6,442 nucleotides of DNA from contig JAODMA010000182.1 of the NCBI GenBank assembly GCA_025464545.1, positions 1-6,442 on the forward strand, given 5' to 3'. The position numbers were made by a program, and so were the translations under genes. The notes below the pieces were generated by a model that worked only from the letters and a program-made list of their open reading frames with translations, was not told where the DNA came from and searched no databases. Below, piece by piece: positions 1-5,630 of the stretch (position 1 is its first letter; every line of letters starts with the position of its first letter). The stretch is from Arthrobacter sp. (GTDB taxonomy: Bacteria > Actinomycetota > Actinomycetes > Actinomycetales > Micrococcaceae).

Positions 1-656
1 CGGCGGATCAGGTAGCCGACGACGATCAGCACGATGGAGAGCAGGAACGGCACCCGCCAGCCCCAGGAGGCGAAGTCTTCCTTGGACATGCTGGAGTTGA
101 GGAAAAACAGCAGGCCGGTGGCCAGAATCATGCCCACCGGAACGCCGATCTGCGGGTAGGCGCCGAACAGGCCGCGCTTGCTCTTGGGGGCGTGCTCCAC
201 TGCCATCAGGGCCGCCCCGCCCCATTCCCCGCCGGCAGAGAAGCCCTGGAGGATGCGGAGGAGGATCAGCAGGACCGGGGCCCAGACGCCGATCTGGGCG
301 TAGGTCGGCAGCACGCCGATCAGGGCCGTGGCGGCACCCATCATGATCAGGGTGAAGACCAGCATGGCCTTGCGGCCGAGGCGGTCACCCAGGTGGCCGG
401 CGATGATCGCGCCGAGCGGGCGGAACAGGAAGCTGATGCCGATGAGGCCGAAGGACAGGATCTGCGCCAGGCCCGGGTTGGAGGCATTCAGCGGCGCCAG
501 GAAAAGCGGCGACAGCAGCGTTGCTGTCAGCTGGGCGAAGATGAAGAAGTCGTACCACTCGATGGTGGTCCCGACCAGCGTCCCCGCGAGGACCTTGCGT
601 TCCTCATGCTTGCTGCTGGGGCCCGCCTCGGAATCGACGGTTGAAGTTGCGGTCAT
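1..656 (-). CDS. MHS-family MFS transporter, N-terminal part (cut by left window edge)
   Basis: Inner-membrane proton symporter of the metabolite:H+ symporter (MHS) group of the major facilitator superfamily, related to ShiA, KgtP and PcaT-like carriers of organic and aromatic acids. About 218 residues are visible of a family usually 420-450 long, so roughly the first six membrane segments. The ATG at 656 has GGAG at 662-665, five bases upstream. Residues 28-39 (VGTTIEWYDFFI) are the hallmark start of helix 1 in this group. Residues 88-99 (GHLGDRLGRKAM) are MFS motif A in the loop between helices 2 and 3. A run around 137-147 (QGFSAGGEWGG) is the conserved MHS helix 4 motif. The gene lies downstream of the hydroxylase on the same strand, but a 200-base gap with its own promoter-like signals separates them. 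Import of the hydroxylase substrate is an inference from context; the substrate cannot be read from the sequence. Confidence 0.92.
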   Translation of the reverse strand, partial: MTATSTVDSEAGPSSKHEERKVLAGTLVGTTIEWYDFFIFAQLTATLLSPLFLAPLNASNPGLAQILSFGLIGISFLFRPLGAIIAGHLGDRLGRKAMLVFTLIMMGAATALIGVLPTYAQIGVWAPVLLILLRILQGFSAGGEWGGAALMAVEHAPKSKRGLFGAYPQIGVPVGMILATGLLFFLNSSMSKEDFASWGWRVPFLLSIVLIVVGYLIR

Positions 657-729
657 TGAAACTCCGTTGCTGGGGGCAGCGGTACTGCCCGGGTGGGATG
701 CAAGTGAATAACTGAATGCCTCGTGAATT

Positions 730-747
730 ACTGATCGAACGGTCAGT
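730..747. promoter_or_regulatory. TetR-style palindromic operator upstream of the MHS transporter
   Basis: The 18-base sequence ACTGATCGAACGGTCAGT is a near-perfect dyad: seven of nine position pairs match, and the inner TCG/CGG step costs only a T:G mismatch. This size and form is common for TetR-family operators in actinobacteria. It starts about 11 bases downstream of a TATGAT box on the minus strand (758-763), so it would cover the transcription start of the transporter gene and fits repression. No TetR gene is in the window. The protein that binds it is unknown, and the IclR protein is not excluded. Confidence 0.5.
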
Positions 748-757
748 TAGTACCAGG

Positions 758-779
758 ATCATACTATGAATATTGTGAT
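758..779 (-). promoter_or_regulatory. Candidate promoter with overlapping AT-rich dyad for the MHS transporter
   Basis: On the minus strand, TATGAT (plus positions 758-763) resembles a -10 box. The hexamer 17 bases upstream (GTGCTT, 781-786) is a poor -35. The same 22 bases form an imperfect dyad with arms ATCA/TGAT at the ends and TAT/ATA inside, matching at eight of eleven pairs. The stretch is clearly richer in A and T than its surroundings. The dyad may be a second regulator site or simply promoter composition. The distance to the transporter start is about 100 bases. Confidence 0.35.
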
Positions 780-829
780 AAAGCACACAGTCGCGCAATA
801 TAGGCCACGAGGCCCGCAACCACGGCGAA

Positions 830-844
830 GCCCGGCAGGCGGGC
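830..844 (-). terminator. Weak hairpin after the hydroxylase gene
   Basis: GCCCG and CGGGC form a five-base GC stem around a five-base loop, starting 13 bases past the hydroxylase stop codon. There is no run of T after it, so it is at best a weak or factor-assisted terminator. Together with the candidate promoter further on, it suggests the transporter can be transcribed separately from the hydroxylase pair. Confidence 0.25.
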
Positions 845-856
845 GGGGGCAACCGG

Positions 857-2311
857 TCAATCCTCGCGGGCGAGCAGTTCGCGGACCCGAGCCCGGACGG
901 GCTCCCGGTCATAGCTGTTCACCATCGCCCCGGCCATCCGGACGGGATCACCGAAGAAGAAGTATTCATAGAGCGACTGGCGCCCGGAGAACCCGGAGAT
1001 CGAGGCGTCGAAGGCCAGCTTGAACAGCCGGACGCGTTCAGGCCCGGTGAGGGTCTTGCCCTGCAGATACATCTCGATGTCCGCCCGGGCTGCACTGTTG
1101 ACGTCCGCCTCGCCCGGGAGCGCCATCAGGCCGGAGGCGGAGAACTTCCGGATGATCTGCGGGAAGCGCTGGGCGATCTTCGGGTACCAGTTGCGGGCGG
1201 CGTTAAGCGTGGACCACTTCGGCAGCATCACACCGGCCTCGTTCAGCTGGGCGTCGGCCTCCGAGGCACGGACCAGCGCCCGGCCGATTTCGACGTCGAC
1301 GATGAGTTCGGCGATGTCCTCCTGGATGTGCTGGAAGCCGTCGATGCCGATCGAATCGGCCAGCTCGGAGGCCAGGCCGAGGAAGAACTCACTCTTGGCA
1401 ATGGTGCGCGTGACCACCTGGTGCGTCATGAGCGCGCCGGCGCCGGTCTCGGCATAGAAACCGTTGCAGAGCTGCGGGTTGCCGAGCATGAAAATGCGGT
1501 CGTTCGGGACGAACACGTCGTCGAAGATCGCGACGGCGTCCATCTCCTCGTAGCGCGAGGCGAGCGGCTCGTCGTGGGTGCTGCCGCCGTTGTACAGCGA
1601 GGTGCGGCAGAGATACCGCAGGCCGGGTGCATCGTTGGGGATGGCGAAGGCGTAGGAATACGGCGCGTCCTCGGGCGATCCCCGGAGCACGGTGGACGGG
1701 AAAACCAGCAGCTCGTCGGCGATCGGCGCGATGGTGGCGAGCATGCGGGCCCCGCGGATGACGATGCCGTCCTCGCGCTCCTCCACGATCCGGGCCGACA
1801 GCTGGCCGCCCATTTGTTCTGAGCCGGACACCGAGCGGTTGACCTGCGGCGGGATCAGCGTGTGCGTGGCCAGGACGTCGTTCTCGCGTGCCCACTCATA
1901 GTAGTTGCGGATGTTCGCAGCGAATTTGGGATCGGCCTGGGCGAACCATTTCTCCGCCGTGCTCAAGGCGGTGAGGGAGGAGTTCATGTAGTCGCCCGAG
2001 CGGCCCAGGAAACCGTTGGAGGACTCAGCCCAGGTGGAAATTGCGCGGCGGCGGCGCTCCAGGTCCTCCACGGTCCTGGGCACCAGGAAGGAGGCGTTCA
2101 CGAGGTCGCCGGTGCTGGGCGAGACATACGTCAGGGCTTCCTGGTACGTGGGGTCATGCTGCATGTCGAAGAGCTTGGCGTAGGACCGGGCGACGTTGCG
2201 GAAGGAGGGGTGCTCGGCGATCTTCTCGCTGACCACCTCGCCGGCGATCACCACGTGCGGGGTCATCGCGTTGAGCTTGTCCAGGTACTGCTGGCCGGTA
2301 CGGATACCCAT
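857..2311 (-). CDS. hpaB: HpaB-type FADH2-dependent phenolic hydroxylase, oxygenase component
   Basis: Large component of a two-component flavin monooxygenase. It takes free reduced FAD and O2 and adds an ortho hydroxyl to a phenol; the family reference reaction is 4-hydroxyphenylacetate to 3,4-dihydroxyphenylacetate in the cytoplasm. At 484 residues it matches the length of the Thermus/Rhodococcus-type HpaB proteins. Order of features: N-terminal HpaB_N domain from about 5 to 275, then the helical HpaB C-terminal domain from about 280 to 480. The motif GRSGDY gives Arg104 and Tyr108, and ATHTLIPPQVNR gives His150. These align by eye with the catalytic Arg100, Tyr104 and His142 of Thermus HpaB. 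FSGRQSLYEYFFFGDPVRM (441-459) is the family C-terminal motif. The ATG at 2311 was chosen because MGIRTGQQYL is the usual family start and GGAG lies at 2320-2323; the frame stays open for 70 more codons but only over the reductase gene. Substrate could also be another phenol such as a chlorophenol or coumarate. Confidence 0.93.
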   Translation of the reverse strand: MGIRTGQQYLDKLNAMTPHVVIAGEVVSEKIAEHPSFRNVARSYAKLFDMQHDPTYQEALTYVSPSTGDLVNASFLVPRTVEDLERRRRAISTWAESSNGFLGRSGDYMNSSLTALSTAEKWFAQADPKFAANIRNYYEWARENDVLATHTLIPPQVNRSVSGSEQMGGQLSARIVEEREDGIVIRGARMLATIAPIADELLVFPSTVLRGSPEDAPYSYAFAIPNDAPGLRYLCRTSLYNGGSTHDEPLASRYEEMDAVAIFDDVFVPNDRIFMLGNPQLCNGFYAETGAGALMTHQVVTRTIAKSEFFLGLASELADSIGIDGFQHIQEDIAELIVDVEIGRALVRASEADAQLNEAGVMLPKWSTLNAARNWYPKIAQRFPQIIRKFSASGLMALPGEADVNSAARADIEMYLQGKTLTGPERVRLFKLAFDASISGFSGRQSLYEYFFFGDPVRMAGAMVNSYDREPVRARVRELLARED

Positions 2312-2364
2312 GATTGTTTCTCCAGTCGTCGTTGAGCTGTGTCGTCGGGAAAGCGGTGCGGTCT

Positions 2365-2934
2365 TCAGAGCAGGTCTTCCATCCCCAGCTGGCTCTCCGG
2401 GATAGTGGTGAAGGTGCTGTTGGCGAAGGCCAGGGCATCGCCGTTGCGGTAGTTGAAGTCCACCACTTCGCCGATGTACAGGGTGTGGTCCCCGCCGTCG
2501 TAAGCCGCCCAGGGCTTGCATTCGAAGTAGGCGAGCACATTGGACAGCCGCGGCGCGGTCTCGCCTTCGACCCAGAGCGGGTCGGGGCCGGGACGCCCGG
2601 CAAAGTGCATGGCCAGCTGGCGCTGTTCGGCGCCGAGGATGTTAACCGCGAAGGGCCGCCCGGCAAGCTCGTCGTGTGCCTTGGCGATGCGGGCGATACT
2701 CACGAGCACGAGCGGAGGATCCATGGACACCGAGGTGAAGGAGTTAACGGTGATGCCGTGGCGCCTGGAGGCGCCGTCGAAGGTGACGATCGCGACGCCG
2801 GTGGCGAACCGGCCCAGGCTGCCGCGGAAGTGGCGGGCGCGGTGCTCCAGCGCGCGGTGTTCCGGGGTGCGGTGTTCCGGGGTGTGGCCCGGAACAGCCG
2901 GTACGGCCTCGGAGCGGGGGTCGGCAATCATCAT
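2365..2934 (-). CDS. HpaC-type flavin reductase, partner of the HpaB-type oxygenase
   Basis: Small NAD(P)H:flavin oxidoreductase of the flavin-reductase-like domain family (PF01613). It makes the free reduced flavin that the oxygenase uses. Of its 189 residues, about 37-185 form the split-barrel domain. The visible family motifs are FRGSLGRFATGVAIVT (36-51), ITVNSFTSVSMDPPLVLVSI (61-80), and GDHTLYIGEVV (148-158), whose GDH is typical for the nicotinamide side. The first 36 residues are a charged extension with a three-fold pentapeptide repeat and do not belong to the conserved domain. Two ATG codons sit side by side at 2934 and 2931. AAGGGA at 2938-2943 is three bases from the first and six from the second, so the second may be the real start. 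The gene is first in the minus-strand unit, 53 bases before the hydroxylase, which supports co-transcription. Its divergent neighbour is the IclR regulator. Confidence 0.92.
   Translation of the reverse strand: MMIADPRSEAVPAVPGHTPEHRTPEHRALEHRARHFRGSLGRFATGVAIVTFDGASRRHGITVNSFTSVSMDPPLVLVSIARIAKAHDELAGRPFAVNILGAEQRQLAMHFAGRPGPDPLWVEGETAPRLSNVLAYFECKPWAAYDGGDHTLYIGEVVDFNYRNGDALAFANSTFTTIPESQLGMEDLL
2841..2885 (-). repeat. Three tandem 15-base units coding a pentapeptide repeat
   Basis: Units start at 2841, 2856 and 2871 on the plus strand. The last two are identical except for the final base (GGTGTTCCGGGGTGC/T), and the first has diverged. In the flavin reductase they encode TPEHR, TPEHR and ALEHR near residues 18-32. 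The unit is a multiple of three, so gain or loss of a copy would keep the reading frame. Confidence 0.9.
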
Positions 2935-2983
2935 TGGTCCCTTGCGTTATGTTTCGAAGGGCCTGTGCTTCGCAGCGGGCCTG

Positions 2984-2989
2984 TATCTA
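2984..2989 (-). promoter_or_regulatory. Candidate -10 box for the reductase-hydroxylase unit
   Basis: TAGATA on the minus strand lies 50 bases before the reductase start. A start of transcription near 2977 would leave a leader of about 43 bases. The -35 position falls inside the operator-like dyad at 3000-3016 and is a poor match to consensus. The call rests mainly on position. Confidence 0.3.
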
Positions 2990-2999
2990 ACGCATTCGT

Positions 3000-3036
3000 T
3001 GTTCTATAATCGAACATGTAATTCCCATATAGAACG
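3000..3036. promoter_or_regulatory. Double operator-like site in the divergent control region
   Basis: Site 1, 3000-3016, is TGTTCTATAATCGAACA, a 17-base dyad with seven of eight pairs matching. Site 2 is read on the minus strand from 3036 to 3020 and repeats GTTCTATA and the GAA of the second arm, but its right arm is degraded. The shared 8-mer GTTCTATA/TATAGAAC is a perfect inverted repeat at 3001-3008 and 3028-3035. The two centres are 20 bases apart, about two helical turns, so bound dimers would sit on the same face. IclR-family proteins commonly bind such paired sites between their own gene and the target genes. Assignment to the adjacent IclR gene is an inference. Confidence 0.55.
3005..3010 (+). 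promoter_or_regulatory. Candidate -10 box (TATAAT) for the IclR-family gene
   Basis: A perfect TATAAT on the plus strand lies within operator site 1, about 107 bases before the regulator start. The upstream hexamer at 17 bases spacing (TGTATC) is a weak -35. If real, the regulator would repress its own gene by binding over the -10 box. The overlap with the dyad means the match could also be incidental. Confidence 0.35.
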
Positions 3037-3116
3037 CTAGCGCAGTGCGCGCCGGAGCACAATAGTTGCTGCGGTGAGCCGGAGCGCCGTACCCCCCCTC
3101 CCCCTAGGATGGACCC

Positions 3117-3833
3117 ATGACCCCGACCGCCGCGAGCGCCCCGGCTTCCCCTTCCCAGACGCTGTCCCGCGGCATCCGCGCCCTGGAAATCCTTGCCGAA
3201 GCCCAGCAGCCTTTAACCATTGCCGAACTTGCCGACGCGATGGGGGTCCACCGCTCCGTCGCCTACCGCATCCTCCGCACCCTGGAGGACCACTCCCTGC
3301 TGGTACGCGACGACGGCGGCCGGGTCCAGCCCGGTCCCGGCCTGGCCGTGCTGGCCCGGGGGGTTTCGCGCAACTTGCAGACGGCGGCGCTCCCGGAACT
3401 GACCCAGCTCGCCAATGCCCTGACGATGAGCGCCTTCGTGGTGGTCTGGGACCATGCGGAGTGCGTAACGCTGGTCACCGTCGACCCGCGGCACACGGGG
3501 CCCACCGTGGTCCAGCATCCCGGTTCACGCCATCCGATCAGCGCCGGCGCGCCAGGCATCGCCATCCAGTCGGCGTTTTCCGAACAGGAATGGCACGACG
3601 CTGCGCCCGGGATTCCCTACCGCGCCGAGGCCGCCGAAGCCCGACGCCGGGGCTACGCTGCCAGCCACGATGAGGTGATCGCCGGGGTTTCCTCGCTGGC
3701 CGTGCCGGTCCGGGTTCCGGGCGGACGCCCGGCAGCCCTCGCCGTCGTCTACATCCGCGCCGCCCAGGACCCGGAAGACGTGGGCGCGGCACTGGCCGCG
3801 AGCGCCGGGCGGATCGAGAGCCAGTTGCGCTAA
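3117..3833 (+). CDS. IclR-family transcriptional regulator
   Basis: DNA-binding regulator of 238 residues, near the usual 240-270 for IclR proteins. The N-terminal winged helix-turn-helix spans about 14-75, with TIAELADAMGVHRSVAYRIL (34-53) as the helix-turn-helix and recognition helix. The effector-binding domain runs from about 80 to 235. GSRHPISAGAPGIAI (136-150) stands where the family has its conserved glycine-rich P-loop-like segment, and GYAASHDEVIAGVSSLAVPV (179-198) is the conserved late motif. The ATG at 3117 has AGGA at 3106-3109, seven bases away. It is transcribed divergently from the reductase-hydroxylase genes across a 182-base gap with a double operator-like site, so control of that unit is likely. 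IclR proteins can be repressors or activators; which applies, and the ligand, cannot be told. A C-rich run at 3092-3104 lies just before its ribosome binding site. Confidence 0.93.
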   Translation: MTPTAASAPASPSQTLSRGIRALEILAEAQQPLTIAELADAMGVHRSVAYRILRTLEDHSLLVRDDGGRVQPGPGLAVLARGVSRNLQTAALPELTQLANALTMSAFVVVWDHAECVTLVTVDPRHTGPTVVQHPGSRHPISAGAPGIAIQSAFSEQEWHDAAPGIPYRAEAAEARRRGYAASHDEVIAGVSSLAVPVRVPGGRPAALAVVYIRAAQDPEDVGAALAASAGRIESQLR

Positions 3834-3860
3834 CCCGCCCGCGGATCTCCGGCCCGGACC

Positions 3861-4110
3861 TCAGCCGCTCCACTTGGCGCCCCAGGAGGCAAGGTTCACA
3901 TGTACTTCCCCTGCAATGACGACCCGGACCGCGCCCTCGCCCTGAAGCCATCGTGGCAATGTGCACGCCGGTGTCATTGACGAAGTCGAACGCGATCCGG
4001 GAGCCGTCCGGCGACCAGTCGGAGAAGCCGGTCTGGTCACTGGTCAGCCGCTCCTGCCGGGACTGCCGTACGTCCCGGAGCTGCAAATGTCCTCCTGCAG
4101 CCGCTTGGGG
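3861..4110 (-). pseudogene. Frameshifted remnant of a TolB/PD40-type beta-propeller protein
   Basis: The minus-strand frame from 4110 to 3949 reads through a clear PD40 (WD40-like) propeller blade: LRDVRQSRQERLT, then FSDWSPDGSRIAFDF, then a turn ending VHIATM. After codon ATM the sense moves to another frame (from about 3950), which reads GEGAVRVVIAGEVHVNLASW and ends at a TGA at 3861-3863. That tail looks like the next blade, cut short. An in-frame TGA at 4111-4113 closes the upstream side. So only about 75 residues of a protein normally several hundred long remain, in two frames. A GGAGG at 4092-4097 precedes a TTG at 4086, but no intact product follows. It lies between the convergent regulator and MFS genes and probably is a leftover of a lost gene. 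The single-frame product continuing to 3538 is antisense to the regulator and not credible. Confidence 0.6.
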
Positions 4111-4143
4111 TCAGGAGAGCGGCGTAACAGGCCGCCGGAGGGG

Positions 4144-5541
4144 TCAGGCGGGGCCCTGCGCGATTTTCTTCCGGTGGAGGACGACAGCCGCGGCGGCACC
4201 GAGCAGGAACAGCGCCGAGGCGGCGCAGACCGGCACAAGGAAGGCCGTGGAGTAGCCGTGGTGCTGCGCGAGCTGCCCGGAAATGGAGGACCCGAGGGCG
4301 GTGCCGGCGACGATGCCGCTGGCCAGCGCGGTCATCACCGTGCCGAGCTTCCCGGCCGGGGCAACGAGACCGCCGATGGCGAAGACTGTGACCATGAGCG
4401 GGCCGACGGGCAGTCCCAGCACCAGCAGCACCAGGACCATGGGCAGCGCGGTGGAGGGCAGCAGGAGGAGCAAGGCGAGGACGGCCATCAGCGCCGCGCA
4501 GCCCAGCCAGCGGGCGTTCACCGTGACCCGTGGCGGCCAGTAGGCCACCGAGAGAGCGGCCGCGGCCGAGCTCAGGCCCATCACGGCGTACAGCAGCCCG
4601 GCCAGCTCGGAGGTGGCAAAGCTGGCGGCGAAGGAACTGAGTGAGGTCTGGGTGGAACCGAAGAACGTGCCCATGCAGACCATGGCCAGCACCGGCAGCG
4701 CGACGGCGGCGAACGCCGCCACCCGCTGCCGGGCGGGCAGCGTGCTGCGGCGCTGTTTTTCCTGTGCCGCAGCGGCCGCCGTGCGCGCCGGCGTCCGGAT
4801 CACAGCGCGGTGCGTCGGGTGCACGGCGAAGGCCGGTACCAGGGTGAGGGTCAGCGCGGCGGCAAGGGCCAGCGGCAGCCAGGGGGCGAAAAGACTGGCA
4901 AGGATTCCAACCAGCGCCGGGCCCAGCACGAAGGTCAGTTCGTCGGCGGTGCCTTCATAGGAGAGGGCCGTGTCCAGGTCCGCGTTGTTGGCTTCGCGTC
5001 CGCCCCGGGAGGTCAGGGCCATCCAGCGGACCCGGGCCAGCGGACCGACCTGCGGGCAGCTCGCACCGGCCACGAACGCGGCCGCCAGCACGGGCCCGGC
5101 AGCGGCCAAGTCCTGTCCGCCGGGGATCACGTGGGCGGCGAGGATCAGGGCGATGACCGCGACGGTGTTGAAGACCGCGGCAAACACCAGTACCCGGCGC
5201 TGGCCCAGCCGGTCCGCCAGCGCGCCAAGAACGGGCGCGCCGAGCGCGGAGCCGATGCCGACCGCGCCGGCCGACACCCCGCCGACTGCGTAGGAGCCGG
5301 TGACGGCCGTGACCAGGGTGAGGGCGCCGACCGTCAGCATGGCGAGGGGCAGCCGGGCAAAGAGTCCCAGCGGGATGAAGCTCCGCCCTGCCAGCAGCGG
5401 CAGCCGGGCGAACCGGCCGGTCCGGCGCGGTGAGCCGGACCCGGGAGGCGACGCGGTGCCGGCGGCTTCGGGCGCCGCGGCGGCGGGTGGCTGGGACATC
5501 GGCGCCGAAGCGGGCGCCAGAGAAGACGTTGAAGGTTTCAT
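4144..5541 (-). CDS. MFS transporter, substrate unknown
   Basis: Integral membrane transporter of the major facilitator superfamily with about twelve hydrophobic segments between residues 55 and 455 of the long form, in two bundles joined by a polar linker near 246-280 (rich in Arg, Gln and Lys). GALADRLGQRRVL (112-124) is motif A after helix 2. YEGTADELTFVLGPALVG (201-218) is a conserved stretch seen in actinobacterial MFS proteins of unknown role. Before the first helix is a Pro/Ala/Ser-rich tail of about 45-50 residues. The start is uncertain: ATG at 5541 gives 465 residues; an in-frame TTG at 5559 gives 471. The strong ribosome binding site at 5572-5583 is better spaced for an ATG at 5569 in another frame. 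It has its own TATAAT box 52 bases or more upstream, so it is probably not co-transcribed with sbcC. No neighbour indicates a substrate; drug or metabolite efflux is a guess. Confidence 0.88.
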   Translation of the reverse strand: MKPSTSSLAPASAPMSQPPAAAAPEAAGTASPPGSGSPRRTGRFARLPLLAGRSFIPLGLFARLPLAMLTVGALTLVTAVTGSYAVGGVSAGAVGIGSALGAPVLGALADRLGQRRVLVFAAVFNTVAVIALILAAHVIPGGQDLAAAGPVLAAAFVAGASCPQVGPLARVRWMALTSRGGREANNADLDTALSYEGTADELTFVLGPALVGILASLFAPWLPLALAAALTLTLVPAFAVHPTHRAVIRTPARTAAAAAQEKQRRSTLPARQRVAAFAAVALPVLAMVCMGTFFGSTQTSLSSFAASFATSELAGLLYAVMGLSSAAAALSVAYWPPRVTVNARWLGCAALMAVLALLLLLPSTALPMVLVLLVLGLPVGPLMVTVFAIGGLVAPAGKLGTVMTALASGIVAGTALGSSISGQLAQHHGYSTAFLVPVCAASALFLLGAAAAVVLHRKKIAQGPA

Positions 5542-5571
5542 GATTCCGGGTTCGTTCAATGGTGCGCATCG

Positions 5572-5583
5572 TCCCTCCTCCCG
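5572..5583 (-). promoter_or_regulatory. Very strong ribosome binding site before the second MFS gene
   Basis: The minus strand reads GGGAGGAGGGAC, close to full complementarity with the 16S rRNA tail. Its best-placed start codon is the ATG at 5569, a few bases away, but that ATG is out of frame with the transporter. The in-frame TTG at 5559 is about 12-13 bases away, and the in-frame ATG at 5541 about 30. This site therefore decides, and confuses, the start choice. Confidence 0.65.
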
Positions 5584-5608
5584 ATGCGCGCGACCCGGTA
5601 ACTATCCG

Positions 5609-5614
5609 ATTATA
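5609..5614 (-). promoter_or_regulatory. Candidate -10 box (TATAAT) for the second MFS gene
   Basis: A perfect TATAAT on the minus strand lies 26 bases upstream of the strong ribosome binding site, in the short gap after sbcC. The -35 region would overlap the last codons of sbcC; the hexamers there (GCTGTG or TGCTGT) match consensus poorly. Position and the AT-rich patch in GC-rich DNA support it. Confidence 0.45.
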
Positions 5615-5630
5615 ACCCGATCCGCGGACC

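Noticed and set aside
192..711. Two plus-strand frames of 150 and 127 codons
   Set aside because: They are antisense to the MHS transporter, whose motifs are unambiguous; their composition is typical of GC-rich shadow frames.
604..912. A 102-codon minus-strand frame across the gap between hydroxylase and transporter
   Set aside because: It overlaps both neighbouring genes out of frame, spans the promoter-like region and shows no family features.
2312..2521. A 70-codon N-terminal extension of the hydroxylase frame
   Set aside because: It overlaps the end of the reductase gene in another frame and has no family similarity. The ATG at 2311 has a ribosome binding site and the usual family N-terminus.
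3834..3860. A possible terminator hairpin after the IclR gene
   Set aside because: GC-rich pieces such as CCGCGG are present but no stem longer than a few pairs with a T run could be drawn.
3538..4086. A 182-codon minus-strand frame starting in the propeller remnant
   Set aside because: Only the first 46 codons look like protein of a known family; the rest is antisense to the IclR gene with Arg/Pro/Gly-rich shadow composition.
4081..4100. CTGCA/TGCAG inverted repeat around GTCCTCC
   Set aside because: Only five-base arms with a ten-base gap, lying in decayed sequence; no reason to treat it as a functional site.
4955..5569. A 204-codon minus-strand frame behind the strong ribosome binding site
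   Set aside because: Its sequence is Arg/Pro/Gly-rich shadow coding over the MFS gene and resembles no protein family. Only its start region is kept, as a question about translation initiation.
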